From Rhodoferax sp. UBA4127 (GTDB taxonomy: Bacteria; Pseudomonadota; Gammaproteobacteria; Burkholderiales; Burkholderiaceae_C), in contig DFWT01000157.1 of assembly GCA_002381045.1 (NCBI GenBank), forward strand, positions 17,031 through 22,618: a stretch of DNA of 5,588 nt. Reading direction: 5' to 3'. Below the pieces are notes generated by a model that did no database searches, was not told the DNA's origin, and saw nothing but the letters and a program-made list of their open reading frames with translations. This document shows positions 1-5,588 of this stretch, in pieces. The position numbers and the translations under genes are program-made. Position 1 is the stretch's first letter; the number at the start of each line of letters is the position of its first letter.

Positions 1-35
1 CCAAAGAGATAGACGTATTTGTGAGCGGTACCCAT
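1..35 (-). CDS. ppdK: Start of a gene running off the left edge, probably pyruvate, phosphate dikinase (partial)
   Basis: An ATG at 33-35 on the minus strand opens a frame reading MGTAHKYVYLF, then a codon cut by the window edge. A purine-rich Shine-Dalgarno (AGGGGA) lies 6 bases before the ATG, and a promoter-like sequence lies about 90 bases further upstream, so this looks like a genuine gene start. From family knowledge, bacterial pyruvate, phosphate dikinases commonly begin with a short variable stretch followed by K(Y/W)VYLFGGG and then a glycine-rich ATP-binding segment; the visible residues fit that beginning. The enzyme interconverts pyruvate, ATP and phosphate with phosphoenolpyruvate, AMP and pyrophosphate in the cytoplasm, and can serve gluconeogenesis from acetyl-CoA or organic acids. 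Only 11 complete codons are visible, so the start is well supported but the product name is a motif-based guess that needs the adjoining sequence. Confidence 0.55.
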   Translation of the reverse strand, partial: MGTAHKYVYLF

Positions 36-41
36 GCTGCT

Positions 42-47
42 TCCCCT
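42..47 (-). promoter_or_regulatory. Shine-Dalgarno of the left-edge gene
   Basis: On the minus strand the hexamer AGGGGA sits 6 bases before the ATG at 33-35. It is a near-consensus ribosome binding site, and it is the main reason to accept that short edge fragment as a gene start. Confidence 0.6.
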
Positions 48-125
48 GTTTTGAACGCAACGGTTGGGCACTTGGGACCGCCCGGCCTGCGCTCATTGAA
101 CGGGGCAATCAGCCTTGAAGTTCAC

Positions 126-154
126 AGTATCTGCCGCTACCGACGGACGGTCAA
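126..154 (-). promoter_or_regulatory. Candidate sigma70 promoter for the left-edge gene
   Basis: Read on the minus strand, TTGACC (149-154; 5 of 6 matches to the -35 consensus) is followed after exactly 17 bases by GATACT (126-131; 4 of 6 to the -10 consensus). Transcription would start near base 119 and give a leader of roughly 80 bases before the ATG at 33-35. It lies downstream of the hairpin that may end the phasin-like gene, so the two minus-strand genes are probably separate transcription units. It was identified by eye only. Confidence 0.5.
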
Positions 155-215
155 GAGCGTCTCAGAGGCATCTAGGGATACCTTTCGCGAAGCCCAAATG
201 CGGGCCACGAAAGTA

Positions 216-240
216 CGCACTGGGCACAACGCCCAGCGCG
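216..240 (-). terminator. Hairpin after the phasin-like gene, possible terminator
   Basis: CTGGGC (220-225) pairs with GCCCAG (231-236) around a 5-base loop. After one A/C mismatch the stem extends by three more pairs (216-218 with 238-240). It begins 11 bases past the stop codon at 251-253. On the minus strand the stem is followed by TACTTTCG, only a weak T tract, so intrinsic termination is plausible but not textbook. Its place between a gene end and the next gene's promoter supports the call. Confidence 0.45.
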
Positions 241-250
241 GGATGCCGGG

Positions 251-781
251 TCAGACTGCAGCTACGGACGCCGACTTGCGCGGCGCAGTGCGTGCACGCT
301 TAGCCACCTTCACCACCAGGTTGTCCCCGGCGACCTTGCTTGCCAAGTCTGCTGATTTCTGCTCAATCTGGCTGACCAGAGCACTCAGGGCGTCCGCACC
401 TGGCAAGGCGGCCTGGGCCAAGGAGCTCAGGGCGCGGGCGCCGGTTTTGTCTTCAAAACGGGCGGCGTTGGCTGCGACCGTGTGAACGCCAGCATCGGCC
501 AGTTTGACCACGCGGTTCACCATGTCCTGGGCGCCACTTGAGGTGATTGACAGACCTTTGAGCGAGTAGCTTTGCAGGGCTTGTTGCATGGCATTTGCAT
601 TTTTGGCCACACCCGCCGCCAACTGCGAGCGCGATTGCTTCAGGGCGTTGTCCCAGCGTTGCTCCAACAGGCCAATCACTCGCTCGCCGCCCACGCGGTA
701 GGCGTGGATGACGTTTTTGGCGGTGTTGCCGTAGGAAGTGATCATGTGGCAGGTCACGGTAGCGAGTTTTTTGGAGGCCAT
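251..781 (-). CDS. Small alanine-rich helical protein, phasin-like (unidentified)
   Basis: This encodes 176 residues of unproven function. The sequence is rich in Ala, Val, Leu, Gln and Lys, has almost no proline before the tail, and should form long amphipathic helices: roughly residues 15-72, 83-108 and 115-152. It ends in a basic tail (about 157-170, with KRAR and PRK). There is no signal peptide or membrane segment. The helical body, size, heptad-like spacing and basic Ala-rich end resemble phasins, the proteins that coat polyhydroxyalkanoate granules and sometimes tether them to DNA through basic tails. No phasin motif can be named, so that is a resemblance, not an assignment. The ATG at 779-781 is preceded by AAAGGA at 6-base spacing, which fixes the start. 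The gene is divergent from the diguanylate cyclase gene and followed by a hairpin. A small nucleoid-associated or other coiled-coil protein is an alternative. Confidence 0.8.
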   Translation of the reverse strand: MASKKLATVTCHMITSYGNTAKNVIHAYRVGGERVIGLLEQRWDNALKQSRSQLAAGVAKNANAMQQALQSYSLKGLSITSSGAQDMVNRVVKLADAGVHTVAANAARFEDKTGARALSSLAQAALPGADALSALVSQIEQKSADLASKVAGDNLVVKVAKRARTAPRKSASVAAV

Positions 782-787
782 TGAGAA

Positions 788-793
788 TCCTTT
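788..793 (-). promoter_or_regulatory. Shine-Dalgarno of the phasin-like gene
   Basis: On the minus strand AAAGGA lies just before TTCTCA and the ATG at 779-781, which is near-ideal spacing. It supports this start over any downstream Met or the overlapping reading frame that begins near 845. Confidence 0.6.
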
Positions 794-843
794 TCAAGGT
801 GGTTTCGAATGGGTGGATTGTCCAGAAGGTGGCTAGGGAACGC

Positions 844-872
844 ACCCTAACGCGCTAGAGTTGCGCGTCCAA
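844..872 (-). promoter_or_regulatory. Inverted repeat and weak promoter-like boxes upstream of the phasin-like gene
   Basis: A perfect 6-base inverted repeat, ACGCGC (850-855) and GCGCGT (863-868), surrounds a 7-base centre about 70-90 bases upstream of the phasin-like start codon. On the minus strand weak boxes flank it: TTGGAC (867-872; 3 of 6 to consensus) and TAGGGT (844-849; 3 of 6) with a 17-base spacer that overlaps the repeat. A dyad in this position could be an operator. The promoter match alone is poor, so the symmetry is the firmer observation. Confidence 0.25.
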
Positions 873-930
873 AATGCGATTCGGCCAGTAGAAAACTTGA
901 CCATGCCACTGGGTTAGTAACTGGTAAACA

Positions 931-960
931 TTGCCAATAGCGGGTCGCTGGCACAACAAT
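931..960 (+). promoter_or_regulatory. Candidate promoter for the diguanylate cyclase gene
   Basis: TTGCCA (931-936; 5 of 6 to the -35 consensus) and AACAAT (955-960; 4 of 6 to the -10 consensus) are separated by 18 bases. They would start a transcript near 967 with a leader of about 110 bases. A separate perfect 8-base palindrome, TTGCGCAA, lies at 998-1005 in the presumed leader. The rest of the divergent region from 782 to 1078 shows no gene. By-eye call with low certainty. Confidence 0.28.
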
Positions 961-1078
961 TGCCGCCATGCCTTCAATTCACCGCGGATGGCTGATTTTG
1001 CGCAATGCTCGGGTAAGTGGCTGGTGTTAGCCTTCTTGCAAACCCGGCTCACGCTCGACCTTTTTCCCTTACTCCCTG

Positions 1079-3373
1079 ATGTTCACCCCCACACCTTTTC
1101 CAGCCGTGACCTGGGCCGCCAGAGACCGTTGGCTACGGGTGGGTGTCATTTATTTCATTGTGGCAGTGGCCACTTGGTATGCGTCAGGCGTGTTGGACCG
1201 TCTTGGCGGGTTTAGCCTGTGGTATTTGGCCGGTGGATTGCGTTTTGCGGTCATTCTGGTGCTGGGGTGGATGGGTCTGTTGCTGGACGCGGTGGCGATC
1301 GCAGCGATGAGTCTGGCCCAGGCTGTTCTGGGTGGATTGCCACTACCGGGGGTCTTGTCAGTGACCAACCTGTTCGCCTTGTTGTCGCCGTTGTTGGGCT
1401 ACGCAGTGGTGGTGTTGCCTTTGCGGGCTTGGATGGGTAGCCAATGGGACTTCAGCCAGGCGCGCTATATCGCGGTTTTCGTGATCGCTGGCGGCCTGTC
1501 CGCCCTGCTTGCGGCATCGATCGGGACCTATCGCCAAGTTTATTTTGGGGTGATACCGCCTGAGATGATGACCAATGTGCTGGTCGGCTGGATGACCGGC
1601 GATTTTGTGGGTGTGGTGACCTTTGCGCCATTGTTGCTTGTGATGGTCCGGCCCCATGTGGCTCGTTATTTGCGGGGTGAAACGTCGCCCCAGAAGGCAG
1701 CCACTGATGATTGGATAGAAACCGCGTGGGCCTGGCCACTATTGTTGTCCATGGCCTCCTTGCTTCTGATGTTTGCGGTGCCGTGGTACCTGCATCTGGG
1801 CTTGAACTTCCCGATGCTGGCGCTGTTTTTACTGCTTCCCCTGGGTGCCATCGCGCTTTGGTTTGGTTTGCATGCGGCCTTGGTGTCTGCGCTGGTGCTT
1901 GACACCGGCTTGGTGATCTTGATTGCCCTGACGCAACAGGGTGATCTGGCGTTGCAGTACCAGATGGTCATGATTGCCATCTCGTTGGTGGGTCTGGCGC
2001 TTGGTGCGGCGGTGCAAGCACGCAACCAAACCATTGCGCGCTACCAGGATTTTGCGCTGGTCTCAAGTGACCTGCTTTGGGAGATCAATGCCCAGGGCAA
2101 GCTGATTGAGTTGACGGGTGTCCTGGCCAAACAGGTCACTGGCGCGCTGAACCAACCCTGGCAAACCCTGCTGGCCGTCTGCGAACAGCCCAATTTGGCA
2201 ACACTCACGCAGGCGCTGGCGCAGCAACAATCTTTTAGCCAACTTGAGTTGGCTTTTCGGGGCAAAGACCAGGCTGAGCGCTGGGTGCGGCTCAATGGCC
2301 AGCCGGTCTACAGTGAGTCCGGTGAGTACTTGGGATTCCGGGGAACGGCTGTGGACATCCATGCAGCCAGAGAGGCGCAGGCGCTGGTGCGCAACTACAA
2401 CCAGGAGTTACTGGCCCAGGTGGCACAGCGCACCCGCGAACTCAGCCAGAGTCACGCCGCATTGGCCACCAAAGAACAGCACTTGCGGCTGTTGTTGACC
2501 ACGGCACCGGTGGGTGTGCTGGCGCTTGATGCGCGCGACTGTTGCACCTACCTCAATGCCAATGCCAGCGCCCTGACGGGCTTGAGCGAGCAGCAGGCGC
2601 GAGGCATGCCCCTGGTTGATTTTGTGCATGCCGATGACGGCCAACGTGTGATCCTGGCCTGGCGCGCCAGCCGCGCCAGTCAGGAAGTTCAGACCCTGGA
2701 GTTTCGCCTGCGCAGTACCAAGGTATGGTGCGCCGCGTCTTGGACCCGTTTGGCACCGGTTGACGGCGCTGAACTCGGCTCGATTTTGGTGCTGACCGAC
2801 TCAACCGCACGCCACCAGTACGAAGAGAAGTTGTGGGCCTTGGCCCACCATGACCCCTTGACCGGGCTACCCAACCGCAGTCTGTTCCATGACCGTTGTG
2901 CCCAGGCGCTGAACCAGGCCAGACGCCGCGACATGGGTCTGGCTCTGCTTTGGCTCGACCTGGATGGTTTCAAAAAGATTAACGACGACTTGGGCCATGA
3001 GGCGGGCGATGCATTGCTGGCCCAAGTGGCCCAGCGGCTGCGCAGCCGAACCCGCGACAGCGACACTCTGGCGCGCATGGGCGGCGATGAGTTTGCCGTG
3101 GTGTTGCCTGACATCACCGGGGAAAACCAGGCGGTTGCCCTGGCCAACGAACTGGTACTGCAACTCTCGCAACCGTTTACCTTGCCGCAGGGCGTGGCGC
3201 ACATCTCGGGCAGTGTGGGCGTAGCGCTTTACCCGCAAGATGCCCAATCGGTCGAAGACCTCATCCACTACGCCGACTTGGCCATGTACTGCGCCAAACA
3301 CCAGGGTCGGGGGCAGGTCCGGGTCTGGGCCCGTGACTGCTCTGAGATGACCACCATCCCGGCAGATTTGTAG
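1079..3373 (+). CDS. Membrane-bound diguanylate cyclase (MASE1-PAS-PAS-GGDEF)
   Basis: This encodes 764 residues predicted to make cyclic di-GMP from two GTP at the inner membrane. Residues 20-313 are strongly hydrophobic, with about 8-10 helices. They carry MASE1-type landmarks such as WYLAGGLRFA (48-57) and WMTGDFVGVVTFAPLLL (171-187). A PAS domain follows (about 322-428, ending in the typical GFRGTAVDI), then a coiled coil (430-470), a second PAS domain (about 470-576), and a GGDEF domain (585-750). The cyclase domain keeps DPLTGLPNR (592-600), the metal-binding LDLDGFKKIND (626-636), GGDEF (668-672), and the product-inhibition site RDSD (659-662) exactly five residues before it, so it should be active and feedback-inhibited. 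There is no EAL domain. The ATG at 1079 is the first possible start after an in-frame stop at 1028-1030, although it lacks a clear Shine-Dalgarno. The sensed signal is unknown; no haem, flavin or metal ligand is obvious in either PAS domain. Confidence 0.93.
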   Translation: MFTPTPFPAVTWAARDRWLRVGVIYFIVAVATWYASGVLDRLGGFSLWYLAGGLRFAVILVLGWMGLLLDAVAIAAMSLAQAVLGGLPLPGVLSVTNLFALLSPLLGYAVVVLPLRAWMGSQWDFSQARYIAVFVIAGGLSALLAASIGTYRQVYFGVIPPEMMTNVLVGWMTGDFVGVVTFAPLLLVMVRPHVARYLRGETSPQKAATDDWIETAWAWPLLLSMASLLLMFAVPWYLHLGLNFPMLALFLLLPLGAIALWFGLHAALVSALVLDTGLVILIALTQQGDLALQYQMVMIAISLVGLALGAAVQARNQTIARYQDFALVSSDLLWEINAQGKLIELTGVLAKQVTGALNQPWQTLLAVCEQPNLATLTQALAQQQSFSQLELAFRGKDQAERWVRLNGQPVYSESGEYLGFRGTAVDIHAAREAQALVRNYNQELLAQVAQRTRELSQSHAALATKEQHLRLLLTTAPVGVLALDARDCCTYLNANASALTGLSEQQARGMPLVDFVHADDGQRVILAWRASRASQEVQTLEFRLRSTKVWCAASWTRLAPVDGAELGSILVLTDSTARHQYEEKLWALAHHDPLTGLPNRSLFHDRCAQALNQARRRDMGLALLWLDLDGFKKINDDLGHEAGDALLAQVAQRLRSRTRDSDTLARMGGDEFAVVLPDITGENQAVALANELVLQLSQPFTLPQGVAHISGSVGVALYPQDAQSVEDLIHYADLAMYCAKHQGRGQVRVWARDCSEMTTIPADL

Positions 3374-3402
3374 CCTGCAAGTTCAGTGCTTGGCGGGCTT
3401 TA
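3373..3402 (+). terminator. Terminator-like hairpin between convergent genes
   Basis: Bases 3373-3381 (GCCTGCAAG) pair with 3389-3398 (CTTGGCGGGC) around a 7-base loop, with one bulged G and one G-T wobble. On the plus strand TTTAGTCTTT follows. The hairpin begins at the last base of the cyclase stop codon and fills almost the whole 26-base gap to the stop codon of the opposing gene. The T-rich tail serves the plus-strand gene; on the minus strand no T tract follows, so it would be a poor terminator in that direction. Confidence 0.5.
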
Positions 3403-5588
3403 GTCTTTGAACTCTGGCGCGCGCTTGCCCATGTTGGCCATCATCGCTTCCTGCAAGTCATTGCTGAGCAGCATGGCGGCGTTCCAGGTGGCCACGTAGT
3501 TCAATCCGTCGGCCACCGAGTGATCCCGGGCGTAAGTAATAATTTCCTTTACACCCCTTATAGATAAAGGGGACTTTGCTGCAATTGTGGTAGCAATCTC
3601 GCGCACACCTGCCTGGAGCGCTTCGCGCGACTCAAATACCTGGTTCACCAGCCGCATCGCCAAGGCTTCGGTGGCGCTGAATTTGCGCCCGGTGTAGGCC
3701 AATTCCCGGGCCATGCCTTCGCCAATCAGTTTAGGCAGGCGCTGCAGTGTGCCCACATCGGCGGTCATGCCGATGTCGATCTCCTTGATGCTGAAGCTCG
3801 CATCACCAGAGCAGTACCGCATATCGGCGCAGCAAATCAAATCGATGCCGCCACCGATGCACGCGCCATGAATCGCCGCCAGCACCGGTTTGCGGCAGCG
3901 CTCCAGGCTGGTGAGTGTGTCTTGCAAATCCAGAATCACCTGGCGCAGGTTTTCGCGGGTGCGGGCTTCGCAGTCATTCTGGATTTGGTCGCCCATGCCC
4001 ATCATCATTTGCAAATCGATGCCGCTGGTGAACAGCTTGCCTTCGCCTTCAAGAATGGCGACCCTGGCAGCAGGCGTGGCATCGACCCATTTGAAGGCGC
4101 GGCGAATGTCGTGCCACATGGCCAGGTTCATGGCATTGGCCTTGTCCGGGCGGTTGAGTTTGATAGTGGCAATGTGGTCGCTCAGGCTTACGGTCAGGGT
4201 TTCATAAACCACAACGCTATCGTTTTCATTGCTGCTCACACTTGTTTTACCTGGGCTAGAGGCTGATTTTTCATTTAATCCCAGGGTGGGTGCTGGGTCG
4301 ACTCGGGTGCTGGCTTGCGTGTTGCGTTGTGCCAAGGCAATGGCCAAATCCAGACCTTGCTTGATGGCGCGCTTGGCATCGAGTTCTTCGGCCTTGTCTG
4401 CGCCACCAATCAGGTGCACTTGAACACCGGCAGCCAGCAGTTCGGCTTGCAATTCGCGTTGCGGCTCCTGGCCGGCGCAGATCACCACGTTGTCCACGGG
4501 CAGGGTCATGTCCCGCTCGCCCACGGTGATGTGCAGACCTGCATCGTCCACCTTGCGGTAGGTGACGCCCGCGATCATTTCCACCTGGCGATTCTTCAAC
4601 GAGGTGCGGTGAATCCATCCGGTGGTTTTGCCCAAACCGTCACCCACTTTGCTGGCCTTGCGCTGCAACAGGTAGACCTTTCGGGGGCTGGCTTCGATGT
4701 GCGCTGGCGTCAATCCGCCGCGCTCGGCGTAAGAAGTGTCCACGCCCCATTCGGCAAAGAATTTCGCCTTGTCCAGGCTGGGGCTGGTGCCTTCATGCAG
4801 AAGGTACTCGGCGGTGTCAAACCCAATGCCACCGGCACCGATCAGCGCCACGGTTTTACCGACCGGTTTTTTGTCGCGCAGCACGTCCAGATAGCCCAGT
4901 ACTTTTGGGTGGGTGATGCCTTCAATGGGCGGTGTGCGCGGGGTCACGCCGGTGGCTAGCACCACTTGTTTGTAATCGCCTGCGACGAGGTCACCTGCGG
5001 TCACTCGCATGTTGAGTTTGAGCGTCACGCCCGTCAGTGCAATCTGTTTGCCAAAGTAGCGCAGCGTTTCAAAAAATTCTTCCTTGCCTGGCACCTGCTT
5101 GGCAATGTTGAACTGACCGCCAATTTCGCTGGTTGTATCAAACAGGGTCACATCAAACCCACATTGGGCGGCCGTTGTGGCAAAGCTCAAACCGGCAGGG
5201 CCTGCGCCCACCACCGCAATCCGTTCGCGCGTGGCAGCCGGCGTGATGTTGATCAGGGTTTCATAACAAGCGCGTGGGTTCACCAGGCAGGAGGTGATCT
5301 TGCCGGCAAAGGTGTGGTCCAGGCAGGCCTGGTTGCAGCCAATGCAGGTGTTGATTTCATCGGCTTTGCCGGCGGCGGCTTTTTGCATGAACAGCGGGTC
5401 GGCCAAGAACGGGCGCGCCATTGAAATCAGGTCGCAAAAACCATCTGCCAACAGTTGCTCAGCGACTTCGGGCGTGTTGATGCGGTTGGTGGCCACCAGC
5501 GGTATACCCACCTTGCCTTTGAGCTGTTTGGTGACCCAGGCCCAGGCGGCGCGGGGCACCTTGGTGGCGATGGTGGGGATGCGCGCCT
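3400..5588 (-). CDS. Fused 2,4-dienoyl-CoA reductase / delta3,5-delta2,4-dienoyl-CoA isomerase (5' end outside window)
   Basis: A single frame of 728 visible codons enters from the right edge. Residues are numbered here from the Val codon at 5557-5559; nine more codons (ARIPTIATK) precede it, so that GTG is not the start. Residues 1-65 are the end of the FMN barrel (ATNRINTPEVAEQLL, SMARPFLADP). Cys72, 75, 79 and 91 have the FadH 4Fe-4S spacing, GAGPAG (118-123) binds FAD, and GAGGIGFDTAEYL (241-253) binds NADPH. FadH homology ends near 410. After a polar linker (411-448) comes a crotonase fold with FTSGIDL (510-516), GACIGGG (565-571) and acidic residues Asp573, Glu593 and Asp601. Their 20- and 8-residue spacing matches the Asp176/Glu196/Asp204 triad of mammalian dienoyl-CoA isomerase (ECH1). 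The isomerase would turn 3,5-dienoyl-CoA into 2,4-dienoyl-CoA, which the reductase then reduces with NADPH. If E. coli FadH numbering holds, about 253 residues, including the FadH catalytic Tyr and His, lie beyond the window. Confidence 0.93.
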   Translation of the reverse strand, partial: ARIPTIATKVPRAAWAWVTKQLKGKVGIPLVATNRINTPEVAEQLLADGFCDLISMARPFLADPLFMQKAAAGKADEINTCIGCNQACLDHTFAGKITSCLVNPRACYETLINITPAATRERIAVVGAGPAGLSFATTAAQCGFDVTLFDTTSEIGGQFNIAKQVPGKEEFFETLRYFGKQIALTGVTLKLNMRVTAGDLVAGDYKQVVLATGVTPRTPPIEGITHPKVLGYLDVLRDKKPVGKTVALIGAGGIGFDTAEYLLHEGTSPSLDKAKFFAEWGVDTSYAERGGLTPAHIEASPRKVYLLQRKASKVGDGLGKTTGWIHRTSLKNRQVEMIAGVTYRKVDDAGLHITVGERDMTLPVDNVVICAGQEPQRELQAELLAAGVQVHLIGGADKAEELDAKRAIKQGLDLAIALAQRNTQASTRVDPAPTLGLNEKSASSPGKTSVSSNENDSVVVYETLTVSLSDHIATIKLNRPDKANAMNLAMWHDIRRAFKWVDATPAARVAILEGEGKLFTSGIDLQMMMGMGDQIQNDCEARTRENLRQVILDLQDTLTSLERCRKPVLAAIHGACIGGGIDLICCADMRYCSGDASFSIKEIDIGMTADVGTLQRLPKLIGEGMARELAYTGRKFSATEALAMRLVNQVFESREALQAGVREIATTIAAKSPLSIRGVKEIITYARDHSVADGLNYVATWNAAMLLSNDLQEAMMANMGKRAPEFKD
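4216..4329 (-). other. Interdomain linker of the reductase-isomerase fusion
   Basis: About 38 codons join the end of FadH homology to the first crotonase strand (VYETLTVSL). The encoded peptide is polar and low in complexity (Ser, Thr, Asn, Glu, Lys, Pro), with no predicted fold. By hand count bases 4211-4280 hold 28 G or C in 70 (40 percent), well below the flanking coding DNA, and use codons such as TTA, AAT, AAA and ACA that are scarce nearby. Both other minus-strand frames contain stops here (for example TGA after an ATTAAA run), while the fusion frame stays open. An in-frame GTG at 4237-4239 could in principle start a separate isomerase, but no good Shine-Dalgarno precedes it. Confidence 0.7.

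Noticed and set aside
36..250. Possible small gene or mobile fragment between the left-edge gene and the phasin-like gene
   Set aside because: Only the promoter-like boxes, leader and hairpin could be supported; no terminal repeats, target duplications or convincing coding frame were seen.
3..485. Long plus-strand open frame across the left end, open from the edge
   Set aside because: It runs antisense over the phasin-like gene and the putative dikinase start and has no recognisable domain. The minus-strand reading has Shine-Dalgarno sites and coherent proteins.
453..845. Minus-strand frame overlapping the phasin-like gene
   Set aside because: It has Arg/His-rich, low-complexity shadow composition and no ribosome binding site comparable to the one before 781.
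897..925. TTGACC at 897-902 as the -35 box of a plus-strand promoter
   Set aside because: No acceptable -10 hexamer lies at 16-18 bases; the nearest candidates (TAGTAA, TAAACA) are at 12 and 22 bases.
2689..3204. 171-residue minus-strand frame opposite the GGDEF domain
   Set aside because: It is Ser/Arg-rich shadow coding opposite a clearly conserved cyclase domain.
3400..4216. C-terminal domain called as an ordinary enoyl-CoA hydratase
   Set aside because: The first hydratase catalytic Glu is replaced by Asp573, and Asp601 is present as in dienoyl-CoA isomerase; the surrounding sequence (KEIDIGMTADVGTLQRLP) also matches the isomerase subfamily better.
4315..4959. 214-residue plus-strand frame opposite the FadH domain
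   Set aside because: It is an antisense shadow of strongly conserved FadH sequence, with no family resemblance and no start signal.
5557..5559. GTG as the start codon of the reductase-isomerase gene
   Set aside because: The frame stays open to the window edge, and the nine preceding codons (ARIPTIATK) match conserved FadH barrel sequence, so the gene is cut by the window rather than starting here.

Overview
The window looks like chromosomal DNA from a GC-rich betaproteobacterium, most likely Burkholderiales and possibly a Comamonadaceae relative such as Rhodoferax or Polaromonas. This rests on base composition, codon choice and the style of the proteins; no rRNA or other marker is present, so the placement is an inference. 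No tRNA, rRNA, CRISPR array, insertion sequence or phage gene was seen.

Layout. Bases 1-35 (minus strand) hold the first codons of a gene running off the left edge. Its start, MGTAHKYVYLF, resembles the N-terminus of pyruvate, phosphate dikinase, and it has a good Shine-Dalgarno and a plausible sigma70 promoter. Bases 251-781 (minus) encode a small alanine-rich helical protein with a basic tail, phasin-like in character but not firmly identified, followed by a hairpin that may be its terminator. A divergent intergenic region (782-1078) separates it from a plus-strand gene (1079-3373) for a membrane-bound diguanylate cyclase: MASE1 sensor, two PAS domains, and a GGDEF domain with catalytic motif and inhibitory site intact. 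That gene converges with a long minus-strand gene (3400 to beyond 5588) across 26 bases that hold a terminator-like hairpin.

The most interesting gene is the last one. It is one uninterrupted reading frame joining 2,4-dienoyl-CoA reductase (FadH type, with its Fe-S cysteines, FAD and NADPH motifs) to a crotonase-fold domain that carries the Asp/Glu/Asp triad of delta3,5-delta2,4-dienoyl-CoA isomerase. In beta-oxidation of unsaturated fatty acids the isomerase makes the substrate of the reductase, so the fusion joins two consecutive steps. The FadH part ends at about the normal FadH length. The joining linker is AT-rich and reads like former intergenic DNA.

Taken together, the neighbourhood has a carbon-storage and fatty-acid flavour (possible granule protein, possible PEP-forming dikinase, unsaturated fatty-acid oxidation) with a c-di-GMP signalling gene beside it. 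This link is inference from proximity; the genes are not one operon.
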